Shown piece by piece: positions 1-10,002 of a stretch of DNA of 64,000 nt (its first letter is position 1; each line of letters begins with the position of its first letter). The notes under the pieces are model-generated. The model was not told the DNA's origin, ran no database searches, and saw only the letters and a program-made list of their open reading frames with translations. Both the position numbers and the translations under genes were made by a program. Origin of the DNA: Bacteroides sp. (lineage in GTDB: Bacteria > Bacteroidota > Bacteroidia > Bacteroidales > Bacteroidaceae); contig JALCME010000001.1 of NCBI GenBank assembly GCA_022648295.1, forward strand, positions 186,001-250,000. Direction: 5' to 3'.

Positions 1-248
1 GGAGATTTCAGCTCAATAGTCCCATCTACCGCAAAGACAACGATACGTGGTCCTTTAGCTTCCACTGCTTCACGGAAACTCCCCGCCCCACTGTCATTCA
101 AATTAGAAACGATAAACACACGCCCTCCACGACCACCACTGGTGTGCTTGCCATACCCTTCAGCACCGGGAAAAGCCAATTGTTGTGCTTCCGCACCTGT
201 TAATACCGCCATCAACAATATGCTGATGACAAAAGATAAGTTTTTCAT
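1..248 (-). CDS. Secreted pectate-lyase-like protein, 5' part only
   Basis: The first 82 codons of a minus-strand gene are present; the rest lies outside the window. The ATG at 248 is followed by a signal peptide (MKNLSFVISILLMAVLTGAEAQ) and then the mature start LAFPGAEGYGKHTSGGRGG, followed by VFIVSNLNDSGAGSFREAV. The AFPGAEGxG...GGRGG...VTxLxDxGxGSLR-type start is characteristic of right-handed beta-helix pectate lyases (PL1-like) of Bacteroidetes. The catalytic part is not visible, so lyase activity is inferred. The gene lies 89 bp downstream of the GH2 gene on the same strand and fits the rhamnose/pectin theme of the cluster. Confidence 0.75.
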   Translation of the reverse strand, partial: MKNLSFVISILLMAVLTGAEAQQLAFPGAEGYGKHTSGGRGGRVFIVSNLNDSGAGSFREAVEAKGPRIVVFAVDGTIELKS

Positions 249-337
249 TTTTATATCATAGATTATTAATGTCTCTCAAGACCAAATAACGTAAATAGGG
301 AAAGCATCTTTCAACAGCAACTGACTCTTTCCCTCAA

Positions 338-3300
338 TCAATCTTTTCTGAAATCAAACAGCAATCCTAATCTTAACCCTTCATCTCCTTTCTTAATCCG
401 TATGGTTCCCGGCTGACTTTGCGGACCTTGCTGACTAGTAGGTTTAAACGAACGTATAGCTGGTATGTCGAGCAAGAAAGAGATATCCCCTGCCGGAAAA
501 TCAGGCATGGTATTAACTCCGTCCTGACGTCCATGTGGCTCTTCAGGAGTAAATACGCGTAAAAAGACACCATCGGTAGAAGCATAAACGGTGAAAGGAG
601 CTATCGGACTTTGAATCGTAGCCCAATACAAATTGGCATGATACCCTTTAAATTCAGGATATACCAAACTAACCGGAGCATTATTTCCCTTCGTTACAGG
701 AATGCCATGACTCTCACCTGTTATTGTATTATTGTAAGCCTTCTCCCAAATGCCATAATTAGTACCGGGAATACGGTTTTTCCACACCCGATAAGGACCA
801 CGTCCCAACCACCTCATACCGGAACATAACTTTTCAGGATAGGAGAACGTAAAGCCAAAGTTATAAACAGCTTCATCCGTAAAAGCATCGTCAAAGCCTC
901 CGCCACCGGATGCTTTATTCAGCAAGACCGCATTCATCGAAAGTAAACCGTCCGGCTGCATTCGCCAAACGATGGAGTCCACAGCACCTTTATAACGTGC
1001 ACAAAGTACGGCATCACCCTGCTCTGTGCGGGTATTAAGTGAAATTAAACGCACTTTCATACCAACCGGCAACGGACCATTGGTAAAAGGAATCGGCTTA
1101 CCGTCCTTATTCCGAACAACAGAAGCAATCGTTGCATCAGCACGACGAAAAGTAACAGAAACAGCGATAGAACGCAACGTAATTAAAGAATCAGTCTCCT
1201 CAATCCCAGCCACAGAATGAGCAGCATCAGTTCCTGCCTGCGATTTATCCGTATAAATACCGGCATTGTCAACGCTATTTCCACCTCTTTGCTCTTCACG
1301 CTTTAAATAATTCCCCGCAGACAAAACCGGATATGTACGAGTGCAAATCGAATGACCATCAAGGGCGTAAGCTGTAAGTTCCAGTACATCCCCTTCAAAG
1401 AAATCCTCAGGTAAAGTCATCTTTGCATAACCCGTTTCTCCGGGAAGTAATGCCGGCAATTGCACAGATCCACTATCTAACGTTATCATTGCTCCACTCT
1501 TTTCAGTTATCGCATTTACATGCTGAGCCATTTGACCGTCCTTGTGCTCACGAAGCAAAGGAGACGAACAACGAAGTACCCGATAATGCATGGTACATTC
1601 ATTTAAATTAGTAAACAAATAACGGTTTGAAACCAGAAAATGACCGTTGAAAGAGGGCGTAATTATTAAAGAACCGACTTTCAGTGGAGACCAGATTTCA
1701 CGGACAGAGTAAAAACTGCCCTCCTTTTCACGATAAGGACCGACAATTCCATCAGGAGCATTATAATCATCACTATCCAGCTCTCCATTCCGGTCGGAAC
1801 GACGTACCGCTTCATCACAAAATGCCCACATAAAACCTCCGGCAAAAAGAGGATGAGCCGTATAGCGAGCCCAGAAGTCTTCCAAACCGGCACCAAGTCC
1901 CTGATCATACATTCCATGCATAAACTCAGTCGGCATAAAAATCTTATAGCCATTAGTAAAACGCCCCACCCCAGTAAGATAAGTCGGGTAGTGATGAGTA
2001 TCTAATTCATCGAAATCAGCCCAAGGATGAATCACATGGCGTCTTTGCGGATCGTAAGCCCTAAACAGTGTATCCAAAGCTGTATTCCACCCTCCTTCGT
2101 TCCCATTACTCCACAAAACAATACAAGGATGATTAACATCACGACATACCATCTCTTTCACCAGCTTTTTACCGGTAGAAGTATCATAGGCATTCTGCCA
2201 ACCAGCTAATTCGTCAATATAGAGTAATCCCAACGAATCACAGGCGTCTAAGAAATGCTCATCGGGTGGATAATGCGAGCGTACAGCGTTCATATTCATT
2301 TCCTTGATCAACTTCACATCTAGCAGACTGATCTCCTTATTCGTCGTTCGTCCACCATCAGGATAGAAAGAATGTCGGTTAATACCTTTCATGACCAACT
2401 TTGTACCGTTCAGATAGATCCCGTCGCGGGGACGGAACTCAATAGTACGGAAACCGACACGCGTATTCATTGTGTGAATAATGCTTCCCGTTTTATCCAA
2501 CAAGGAAACTTTCAGCGTATACAAATAAGGCGTTTCCGGTGTCCATGCCTTAATACCCTTCCAACAGATATCTGCAATACTTTTCACCAAATTGCCATCA
2601 ACATCAAGATTACTTTTAATTTCAAGATTATCTTTAATAGCTAAATTGACTTTAATAGCTGAAACAGGATGCTCCTGTTGCAAAAGTGGCTTATCTCCCC
2701 TCACTTCATCCACTCCGTCACAAATTTGTCCTTTCAAAGGATGTACATCTTCTCCAGTAGCCGTAAGCGGAATTAATTCAAAGCTCAACTCCTCTCCCTT
2801 TGAAAGACTCTTTAAGTAAACTTCCGTTTTTAAACTTCCATCAGCTTTTGCATCCACGGCCAAACGTTCAATGTGAGAGGTCGGTTTTGCTTCCAGCCAC
2901 ACCGGACGATAAATTCCTCCGAATAGCCACCAGTCGGCCTTGCGTTCCGCTGCATTTACCGATTTATTATCAGAGTGCTTCTTTACCCGCACTTCAATCT
3001 TATTCGATTTCCCATACTTCAATAAGCCCGTTACATCATAAGAAAAACGATAAAAGCCCCCCTTATGAACCTCACCGGCAGAAATACCATTAATAAGCAC
3101 TTCCGTATCCGTCATCACTCCATCAAACCATAGACGAACGTCCTTTCCTCTCCAATCAGCGGGAACTTTAAAGCTACGTCGGTAAGTGCCTTCCTCCATA
3201 CTCGGATTTTTCACTCCTTTCTTTTTGTACCAACGCCCGTAAGTATATTCTCCAAATCCCTGTAACTCCCATTGCGATGGGACTTCAATCTTGCTCCATT

Positions 3301-3454
3301 TGCCACTATTACGACCTTCAGAACAACGAAACTTCCAAGTAACCGTATGCCCCAAACCTGTTCCTGATAAATAGACTTTTTGAGTTTGCTGTGCCTGTAA
3401 TGTACAAATTGCCAGACAACTAAGAATAGTAAGAAAGAACCTTTTCTTCTTCAT
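338..3454 (-). CDS. Glycoside hydrolase family 2, beta-galactosidase-like, secreted
   Basis: This is a 1038-residue protein with an N-terminal signal peptide ending near residue 22. It has a GH2 sugar-binding jelly-roll (about 40-190), an immunoglobulin-like domain, and a TIM barrel beginning near 345 (GFRTIEF, then KGINRHSFYPDGGR). The acid/base is probably E453 in WSNGNEGGW and the nucleophile E510 in MPTEFMHG. Length and C-terminal beta-sandwich match large LacZ-like exo-beta-galactosidases, but substrate could equally be another beta-linked sugar. It would act in the periplasm on oligosaccharides imported by the neighbouring SusC/SusD pair. A terminator separates it from susD, so it probably has its own promoter; no clean -7 box was found. 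Residues 266-289 are four six-residue repeats. Confidence 0.88.
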   Translation of the reverse strand: MKKKRFFLTILSCLAICTLQAQQTQKVYLSGTGLGHTVTWKFRCSEGRNSGKWSKIEVPSQWELQGFGEYTYGRWYKKKGVKNPSMEEGTYRRSFKVPADWRGKDVRLWFDGVMTDTEVLINGISAGEVHKGGFYRFSYDVTGLLKYGKSNKIEVRVKKHSDNKSVNAAERKADWWLFGGIYRPVWLEAKPTSHIERLAVDAKADGSLKTEVYLKSLSKGEELSFELIPLTATGEDVHPLKGQICDGVDEVRGDKPLLQQEHPVSAIKVNLAIKDNLEIKSNLDVDGNLVKSIADICWKGIKAWTPETPYLYTLKVSLLDKTGSIIHTMNTRVGFRTIEFRPRDGIYLNGTKLVMKGINRHSFYPDGGRTTNKEISLLDVKLIKEMNMNAVRSHYPPDEHFLDACDSLGLLYIDELAGWQNAYDTSTGKKLVKEMVCRDVNHPCIVLWSNGNEGGWNTALDTLFRAYDPQRRHVIHPWADFDELDTHHYPTYLTGVGRFTNGYKIFMPTEFMHGMYDQGLGAGLEDFWARYTAHPLFAGGFMWAFCDEAVRRSDRNGELDSDDYNAPDGIVGPYREKEGSFYSVREIWSPLKVGSLIITPSFNGHFLVSNRYLFTNLNECTMHYRVLRCSSPLLREHKDGQMAQHVNAITEKSGAMITLDSGSVQLPALLPGETGYAKMTLPEDFFEGDVLELTAYALDGHSICTRTYPVLSAGNYLKREEQRGGNSVDNAGIYTDKSQAGTDAAHSVAGIEETDSLITLRSIAVSVTFRRADATIASVVRNKDGKPIPFTNGPLPVGMKVRLISLNTRTEQGDAVLCARYKGAVDSIVWRMQPDGLLSMNAVLLNKASGGGGFDDAFTDEAVYNFGFTFSYPEKLCSGMRWLGRGPYRVWKNRIPGTNYGIWEKAYNNTITGESHGIPVTKGNNAPVSLVYPEFKGYHANLYWATIQSPIAPFTVYASTDGVFLRVFTPEEPHGRQDGVNTMPDFPAGDISFLLDIPAIRSFKPTSQQGPQSQPGTIRIKKGDEGLRLGLLFDFRKD

Positions 3455-3546
3455 AGTATATATATTATTCAGTTCTACAAAGAAACATATTGAAATTCAG
3501 AGGGAGAGTAAAGTATCTGATTTTAAGTCTGTTGAAAATGATAAGA

Positions 3547-3578
3547 AAAAGGCGGTCTTAAACAAAAGACCGCCTTTT
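3547..3578 (-). terminator. Rho-independent terminator after the susD-like gene
   Basis: A 13-bp perfect inverted repeat (AAAAGGCGGTCTT / AAGACCGCCTTTT) with a 6-nt loop is followed on the minus strand by TTTTTC. It lies 34 bp past the susD stop codon and ends the susCD transcript. Confidence 0.9.
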
Positions 3579-3611
3579 CACTCACTGACCTATAATAAAG
3601 TAATCAAATCA

Positions 3612-5480
3612 CTAATAACATGGATGCTGTTCTCCAGTCAGACCTGTATTAATATCAATAATACTTGTCTGATTTAAAGGAACGCATTCAACTTTATTCT
3701 TACCTTCAGGTTGAATACTGCGAGTATCACCACACATGCCTCGATACAAGTTCAATATCCAAGTTTGATCTGTCCCATCAATATCCTTTGCAATCTTACG
3801 CCCGCCAGAAGGAGCCACACTACCTGTCATATCCAGCCAAGTATAGCCTTTACTTACCATTTCCAAAGAATCAGTTTTTAAAGGATGTTCCTTATATCCG
3901 ACAAAAGGTACAGCAACTACAGGATCTTCAAAACTAGTAGCAGTTTCTGCTTTATAAGCACGAAAGATATCTACGTTTGCAAATTCACCTTTGTGATCGA
4001 CCATATTGAACAAACGTTGCTTAGTTTCAGCCAACTTTTCATACAAGATGCCCCAACGAATTAAATCCGTACGACGCCATCCTTCAAATCCTAATTCTAA
4101 TTTACGCTCCTCTATAACTGCATTCTTAAAGGCTGCATAAGTAGTAGGCGTAGTCCCAATCAGAGCCTTATCATTTCCAAATGCACGAAGGCGAACTTCC
4201 TCATAAGCCTTTATTGCTTCTGACGTTGGCCCGTTATTTAATTCATTAAGTGCTTCAGCATACATCAGTAAAACATCTGAATAACGTAAAATCGGGAAAT
4301 TGATATCTCGTTTGTTTACAGCTGTACCCACTTCCGTTTTCCATGTTGCACGAAACTTTCCAATGGTATTATTCCCATAAGGATTCATTTGACGAACATT
4401 CTTAGACGTAATGCCATAGTTGCAGATAGTAACATCCCGACGTTGATCCTTCTCATCAAAATCAAAATAATAAGTAGGAACAGCTGCCATTGCAGGCTGG
4501 CTCTTCATATACATTGAACTCGTATGGCAAAAGATACCATTGGTATACCCATTAGCTGTTCCATTGACATTAGTACCATATTGTCCGTATTCAAGCATTG
4601 TTTCGTCATTATATTTGCTTGCCACCAAATCACGGAAGACTTCTTCATAAGTCGGTAAAAGACCATTTTCTTTTTGAGCAATAACTGCACCACAAGCATC
4701 TGCCGCTATTTTATATAAAGCTTTTATACGAGCGGGATCATCGCGCTGAGCCAATTTAACGGTCGATTTATCATAGGGAACTGTAGTCAGATCCCAACGA
4801 AGTGAATAACCGGCTGCATACAATGCCGTGCGAGCAAGTAAACCATAAGCTACATTTTTAGTGATACGCTCAGAACCGGAAACCATCCCTGCACTTTTCC
4901 AAGGTAAGAGGTCTATAGCTGTCTGTAAATCTTTCACGCATCCATCGAGAATCGTGTCACGGCTAACACGGGATGAAGTAAAGACTCCGATATCCTCAAC
5001 AGGTATTGTAGGATAAGGAGCATCACCAAAATAGCGAACAATATTAAGATAATTCATGGCACGAATTGCATATGCTTCACCTAATAACATGTTAACCCTT
5101 TTTTGTTCCGATTCACTGACCGACATCTTAGGCAAGTTCTTTATACAAATATTAGCATATTCAATCCCTGTATACATTGCATTATACGTAGATGAAGGCG
5201 CATTGGAAGTCGTATAAACATAATTGCCTATATTATTTTTAGAGTTATTATCCGACTCAGTGGAGAAACATTCATCAGTACCCATCCCAAATTGATAATA
5301 TAACTCACGATTAAAAGTACTTGAATAGCAGCCTAGCAAAGCCTTCTCTGCTCTGGATACAGACTCAAAAACCGTAGTACTATCCACTTTTGTATCAGAA
5401 GGCATATCCAGCCAATCTTGGCAAGAAATTACTGTAAGAGTAACTGCTGCCAAACCTAATATATTAATTATCTTTTTCAT
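3612..5480 (-). CDS. SusD/RagB-like glycan-binding outer-membrane lipoprotein
   Basis: A 622-residue protein starting at ATG 5480 (MKKIINILGLAAV); the in-frame TTG at 5492 is a less likely start. The lipobox ends at the cysteine of VISCQDWLD. The sequence has the SusD pattern throughout: an N-terminal TPR-like part (ALLGCYSS, LLGEAYAIRAMNYLNIVRYFGDAPYP), a middle glycan-binding part, and the C-terminal RagB signature ILRYSDVLLMYAEALNELN, then ERKLELGFEGWRRTDLIRWG. It would sit on the cell surface as the lid of the SusC transporter and bind the oligosaccharide. It begins 15 bp after the susC stop and is co-transcribed with it. The ligand cannot be read from sequence; rhamnogalacturonan-type glycan is inferred from neighbours. 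Confidence 0.95.
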   Translation of the reverse strand: MKKIINILGLAAVTLTVISCQDWLDMPSDTKVDSTTVFESVSRAEKALLGCYSSTFNRELYYQFGMGTDECFSTESDNNSKNNIGNYVYTTSNAPSSTYNAMYTGIEYANICIKNLPKMSVSESEQKRVNMLLGEAYAIRAMNYLNIVRYFGDAPYPTIPVEDIGVFTSSRVSRDTILDGCVKDLQTAIDLLPWKSAGMVSGSERITKNVAYGLLARTALYAAGYSLRWDLTTVPYDKSTVKLAQRDDPARIKALYKIAADACGAVIAQKENGLLPTYEEVFRDLVASKYNDETMLEYGQYGTNVNGTANGYTNGIFCHTSSMYMKSQPAMAAVPTYYFDFDEKDQRRDVTICNYGITSKNVRQMNPYGNNTIGKFRATWKTEVGTAVNKRDINFPILRYSDVLLMYAEALNELNNGPTSEAIKAYEEVRLRAFGNDKALIGTTPTTYAAFKNAVIEERKLELGFEGWRRTDLIRWGILYEKLAETKQRLFNMVDHKGEFANVDIFRAYKAETATSFEDPVVAVPFVGYKEHPLKTDSLEMVSKGYTWLDMTGSVAPSGGRKIAKDIDGTDQTWILNLYRGMCGDTRSIQPEGKNKVECVPLNQTSIIDINTGLTGEQHPCY

Positions 5481-5495
5481 TTTTACTTTCAATTA

Positions 5496-8400
5496 TTAAA
5501 AGGTTAAGTTAAGTCCTACCACATAACTTTTAGAGCGTGGATAAGAAGAATTATCAATACCCATAGTCAATAAGCTGGAAGAAGATGCTACTTCAGGATC
5601 ATAACCACTATAACCTGTTATCGTTGCTATATTATTTAGAGTGCAATACATACGAGCCTTGCTAATGTGAACTCTTTGCAACCATTGTTTAGGGAATGTA
5701 TAACCAAAAGTTATTGTACTTAAGCGAAGGAATGAGCCGTCTTCCAAATAGTAATCCAAACCATCAGTAATAGCAATCTTGTTATCTGAATGCAGACTCC
5801 ACATTGCTTCTTTATCGTGTTGTTGTGGATTAAGTTCTGCTAAACGAACCAGGTTTGTGGTCTCTTTTCCTGTAACCGGATCAACCAAGACAAAGCGTTT
5901 GTTCATCGTTGACAAAGTGTTCTGATTGGGAAGATAAGGACCAATAAAGCGTTGCGTACTCATATTAAAGATTTTATTACCTACTGTAAAATTCATGAAG
6001 ACAGTCAAATCAAAACCTTTATAAGTAAATGTATTATTAAAACCACCGGTGAATTTAGGTTGCGCTTTTCCAATCACAGTACGGTCATCAGTGGACCACA
6101 CAGGATTTCCCTCTGAATCGGTTGTTCCATTTATACATTTGTATTTTACATCACCTGGTTTAATTGAGCTACGGTTTTTACCTTTAAGACTAGCTACACC
6201 ATCTTTTAAAGCATAAGTGCCATCTGATTTTTGGCTAAAGTCATCCGTCGTATAAACCCCGTCATATTGGTAACCATAGAATTGGCCCAAAGGCTTTCCC
6301 ACTTTAATCATATAATCGATACGTGAACTCGCATTCTGAAGGAAATAGTCATTTCCGTCCTTTCCATAAAGGTCTAGCACCTTGGAACGATTAAACGCAA
6401 TATTGAAATCTGTTGTCCAACGAAAATCTTTGGTCTTGACGTTCATCGTATTCAATACAACTTCCAAACCTCGATTACGAATAGCACCGATATTTTGATA
6501 TTGATAGCTATAGCCTGTAGAAGTAGGAATCTTATTCTTTATAAGCAAGTTGTCTGATTGATTGCTGTAAACATCAAGACTTAAGTTAACACGACTATTC
6601 AAGATAGACATATCTAAACCAATATTTGTAGTCGTAGTTGTTTCCCATTTCAGATTTTTATTACCAATAATATTTCCAGGACTCAGCGTAGAGACATCGG
6701 CATCATCAATAGCAACATGTCCGGAACCATAATCCGTAGCATACATATTATCACCAATACGGTCATTACCAGCTTTACCATAACCCACACGTAATTTCAG
6801 TTGCTGGAATAAATTCCGATCCTTCATAAATGATTCTTCTGATATACGCCATGCAGCAGACGCCGATGGAAATGCACTCCATTGGTTACCTTTCGCAAAT
6901 TTCGAACTTCCATCACCACGTAATGTAAAGTTTAGCAAATAGCGTTCTGCATAGTTGTAACTAACACGACTAAAAAATGAAACCTTCCCCTTACGTTCTT
7001 TAGAAGAATCATAAATCACTTTTTTTGCATCCTTTACTTTATTTAGTCCAAAATTGTCTGCATCAAATTCTAGATATTCATTTTCCAATTTGATAGATTC
7101 ATCGTAGGTCGTTTCCTGCCCAACTAGAATATTGAGCTTGTGCTGTCCATAATCATGCGCCCAAGAAAGGGTATTGGTTATTTGCCATTTATACGCCTCA
7201 CTATTATTTCTTGATCCATACGGTCCTTTATTGTTCTGGGCTGTTCTAGTACGACCATCATCCCAATAATCAGAGCGGGTCTGGGACCAAGTATAACTAC
7301 CCGCAGTACGGAACATAAAATCCTTAAAAAGATCAAATTCCAACCCTGCATTTACTGAATACTGACGAGTCTTTTTAATATTCGTCACAGCATCATTCAT
7401 TATAATAGGATTATAAATATCATATTGAGAGTCAGCCTCTAACATGGCATCACTAATATCCGTATTAATAAACTGATCATTAGTAAATTGAATACCACCG
7501 GTAACAGGTTGCAAAATAGTCATTTTGAGAGCGCCTCCCAAAGAGCCACCACCTTCTATTTTAGTATCAGAGAAATTCGTATTAAAATCAAAACGAATGC
7601 CTTTCCACAATTCATGATTTAATTTCAAACGGATATTATTCTTATCATATCCATGTTTTGACATGATTCCATCTTGTCCTGTATAGTTATAGCTCAACAG
7701 GTACTTGGTTTTATCAGTACCACCTGATATATTTACATTATGATTTTGACTCAATCCTGTCCCACCAAATACGACGTCCTGCCAATCAATGCCCGCACGA
7801 TTAGCATAATCACTAGCAATACGCCCATAAGCGCCTGTATAGAAATCAGAAGCTGTAACATCACCGCCAAACATATCAGCAAACTTATCAGCATTACCTC
7901 CCAAGACTTGATATTCATACTGATACTTCACATAATCTTCAACATTAAGTAAGTCAAGCTTTTTGCCCAACTTCTCAAAACTAACATAAGTATTATAACT
8001 AACTTCCGTTTTCCCAGATTTACCTGATTTCGTTGTAATCAAAATTACACCGTTTGCACCGGCAGAACCATATATGGCAGTAGCAGAAGCATCCTTCATT
8101 ATATCAATAGTTGCAATATCGTTAATATCGACATTCTTCAAGCCATCTTCCATATAAAATCCATCAACAATATACAAAGGATCAGAACTTTGGGTTATTG
8201 ACGTACCCCCACGTACTGTAATATTAATAGAAGCCCCGGGAGCTCCACTCTGAGTTACAATATTCACCCCAGCTGCTTTACCAGTTAAAGCCTGCGCTGC
8301 AGTGGTCACGGGAGCAATTTTCAAGTCATCACCACCAACAGAAGCTGTAGCAGCTGTCAAATCTTTACGTTTTACCTTTGCATAACCAATGGCTACGACT

Positions 8401-8720
8401 TCATCCAACATCACGGAAGACTCTTTCAAAGTTACCTCAAAATGCGTTTTGCTACCAAGAACAACTACCTTATCTTCGTAACCAACAAAAGATACAACTA
8501 ATTCTTTAGCAGAAGCAGGAACCGAAAGTTTGAAGTTACCGTCCATATCAGTAATTGTACCGATAGACTTATCTCCTTTTACAGTTACGGCAGCGCCAAT
8601 CACAACATCAACGGCATCCCTCACAGTTCCGGTAATCGTCTTGTTTTGAGCATACATGCTTAAAGGAAAGCTTATTAATAGAATCATTAATAAGCACAGA
8701 TTTTTGTGCAAAATTCTCAT
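5496..8720 (-). CDS. SusC/RagA-like TonB-dependent outer-membrane transporter
   Basis: A 1074-residue protein with a signal peptide (to about residue 24, SMYAQ), a carboxypeptidase-regulatory-like domain (about 26-100, ITGTVRDAVDVVIGAAVTVKG), a TonB-box-like stretch LDEVVAIGYAKVKRKDLT, and a plug domain (ALTGKAAGVNIVTQSGAPGA, IYGSAGANGVILITTKSGK). A long beta-barrel ends in the aromatic C-terminus GLNLTF. It imports oligosaccharides across the outer membrane using TonB energy, paired with the SusD-like lipoprotein directly downstream. Its length is typical of the family. A canonical promoter lies about 85 bp upstream. The divergence of its substrate cannot be judged here. Confidence 0.96.
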   Translation of the reverse strand: MRILHKNLCLLMILLISFPLSMYAQNKTITGTVRDAVDVVIGAAVTVKGDKSIGTITDMDGNFKLSVPASAKELVVSFVGYEDKVVVLGSKTHFEVTLKESSVMLDEVVAIGYAKVKRKDLTAATASVGGDDLKIAPVTTAAQALTGKAAGVNIVTQSGAPGASINITVRGGTSITQSSDPLYIVDGFYMEDGLKNVDINDIATIDIMKDASATAIYGSAGANGVILITTKSGKSGKTEVSYNTYVSFEKLGKKLDLLNVEDYVKYQYEYQVLGGNADKFADMFGGDVTASDFYTGAYGRIASDYANRAGIDWQDVVFGGTGLSQNHNVNISGGTDKTKYLLSYNYTGQDGIMSKHGYDKNNIRLKLNHELWKGIRFDFNTNFSDTKIEGGGSLGGALKMTILQPVTGGIQFTNDQFINTDISDAMLEADSQYDIYNPIIMNDAVTNIKKTRQYSVNAGLEFDLFKDFMFRTAGSYTWSQTRSDYWDDGRTRTAQNNKGPYGSRNNSEAYKWQITNTLSWAHDYGQHKLNILVGQETTYDESIKLENEYLEFDADNFGLNKVKDAKKVIYDSSKERKGKVSFFSRVSYNYAERYLLNFTLRGDGSSKFAKGNQWSAFPSASAAWRISEESFMKDRNLFQQLKLRVGYGKAGNDRIGDNMYATDYGSGHVAIDDADVSTLSPGNIIGNKNLKWETTTTTNIGLDMSILNSRVNLSLDVYSNQSDNLLIKNKIPTSTGYSYQYQNIGAIRNRGLEVVLNTMNVKTKDFRWTTDFNIAFNRSKVLDLYGKDGNDYFLQNASSRIDYMIKVGKPLGQFYGYQYDGVYTTDDFSQKSDGTYALKDGVASLKGKNRSSIKPGDVKYKCINGTTDSEGNPVWSTDDRTVIGKAQPKFTGGFNNTFTYKGFDLTVFMNFTVGNKIFNMSTQRFIGPYLPNQNTLSTMNKRFVLVDPVTGKETTNLVRLAELNPQQHDKEAMWSLHSDNKIAITDGLDYYLEDGSFLRLSTITFGYTFPKQWLQRVHISKARMYCTLNNIATITGYSGYDPEVASSSSLLTMGIDNSSYPRSKSYVVGLNLTF

Positions 8721-8803
8721 AGATTATTAATATATTTGATTAATAAATAAATTCAAGCCTAACAAATTTCATCATCCGTTATCGGACACAGAATTTATGG
8801 GCA

Positions 8804-8811
8804 CAAATATA
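8804..8811 (-). promoter_or_regulatory. Bacteroides -7 box for the susCD-like operon
   Basis: The minus strand reads TATATTTG, an exact match to the TAnnTTTG consensus. It is 84 bp upstream of the SusC start, leaving a leader of roughly 75 nt. No clear TTTG -33 element was seen at the usual spacing. Confidence 0.65.
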
Positions 8812-8952
8812 GAGAACCCTACAATTTTGTAAAATACAACTTTTGATAGAAACACTTCCTCTTTTGACTTTTAGGAGAAGCATATCAAGCACTAAATATC
8901 AGAAATACAGTAGATTAATAATCTTTTTGACACTATCATATCGATTTTGACT

Positions 8953-9876
8953 TTACAGATCTTTATCATCGACATTAGTTTCTCTACCAAAAGAACGGTA
9001 TTCCAATGGGGTAAAACCCGTGCGTTTTTTAAATAAGGAAAAGAAATGTTCCGTTGATTTATAATTAAGAGAAAAAGAGATCTCTTTTACAGACTGAGAA
9101 GTACTAATCAATAAATGCTTCGCCTTACGTAATTTCAATTCTTGAAAATATTTCGCAGGAGCATAACCGGTATAATCTTTAAATACTTTACGAAACCAAG
9201 AATAACTAATATTCAATTTCATAGCAAGTTCTTCCGGATCAATATCTTTAAGTACGTTTTCATTCATTATTATTTTTGCTTGCTCTATCTTCTGATCAAC
9301 ATCACCTACCTCAAATATTTTGTTCTTAGAAATGGATAATATCATTCCTATCATATGTAACACAATACCGGAAAGATATTGCTGAGAAGATATTTTATCG
9401 GCTTCTGCAATCTCCAAGGCACGAGAGAAGAGAGCAACAAGTTCTTCATTCAATCCTACTTCCAACACTTGGTTTTCTTTAGAGACAAAACCACCCTTCA
9501 CCAAAGTATCAATAGCCGGTCCCTCAAAACCAATATAATACTCGTTCCATCCCGTTTGGGGATATGGATGATAAGTATGCCATTGACCGGGATAAAGCAC
9601 GATCAAACGCCCTTTACAAACCTGTTTCTCAGGAGTTGTATCCGAAATAAACAGCCCTCTTCCCTTAGTAATATAAACCAATTGGTATTCACGCAAAACA
9701 CGCCCCTTCTGAGCATTAAAAAAGTAACCTGTAGGATGATCCCTCAGTGGATATGGAGAATTAGGCTGGATTGATTGAAACCCAACAGTGTTGACCCATA
9801 GGCCAAACTTACGGTCCATATCATTTACAATCAGATACTTAAATTCAAATCCTAAATCATTATAATCCTTAGTCAT
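8953..9876 (-). CDS. AraC-family transcriptional regulator, probably RhaR-like
   Basis: A 307-residue protein. The N-terminal half is an AraC cupin-like sensor domain (VYITKGRGLFISD..., LIVLYPGQWHTYHPY). The last 100 residues carry the two helix-turn-helix motifs of AraC/XylS proteins (LAMKLNISYSWFRKVFKDYTGYAPAKYFQELKLRKAKHLL in part, then VKEISFSLNYKSTEHFFSLFKKRTGFTPLEYR). It has no signal peptide or membrane segment, so it is a cytosolic one-component regulator rather than a hybrid two-component system. Position between the susCD pair and the rhamnose operon suggests it senses rhamnose and activates both. In B. thetaiotaomicron an AraC protein called RhaR sits next to the rhamnose genes; orthology here is inferred from context. 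Confidence 0.88.
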   Translation of the reverse strand: MTKDYNDLGFEFKYLIVNDMDRKFGLWVNTVGFQSIQPNSPYPLRDHPTGYFFNAQKGRVLREYQLVYITKGRGLFISDTTPEKQVCKGRLIVLYPGQWHTYHPYPQTGWNEYYIGFEGPAIDTLVKGGFVSKENQVLEVGLNEELVALFSRALEIAEADKISSQQYLSGIVLHMIGMILSISKNKIFEVGDVDQKIEQAKIIMNENVLKDIDPEELAMKLNISYSWFRKVFKDYTGYAPAKYFQELKLRKAKHLLISTSQSVKEISFSLNYKSTEHFFSLFKKRTGFTPLEYRSFGRETNVDDKDL

Positions 9877-9904
9877 AATTCGCGTTTAGCATGGTAGGCT
9901 TCGA

Positions 9905-9912
9905 CAAAAATA
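9905..9912 (-). promoter_or_regulatory. Bacteroides -7 box for the AraC regulator
   Basis: The minus strand reads TATTTTTG, matching TAnnTTTG, 28 bp upstream of the regulator start codon. The regulator therefore seems to be transcribed independently of the rhamnose operon that terminates just upstream. Confidence 0.6.
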
Positions 9913-9931
9913 AGAATTATTTGCGAAACAG

Positions 9932-9983
9932 AAAAAAAAAGGACTGCCCTGTTTACTAGAAATCACACTAATAAACAGAGCAG
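9932..9983 (-). terminator. Rho-independent terminator of the rhamnose operon
   Basis: Inverted repeat arms CTGCCCTGTTTA (9944-9955) and TAAACAGAGCAG (9972-9983) pair with one mismatch. On the minus strand they are followed by a run of nine T. It lies about 20 bp past the stop of the last GH105 gene. Confidence 0.85.
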
Positions 9984-10002
9984 ACTTATTAACAACTAAC
10001 AA

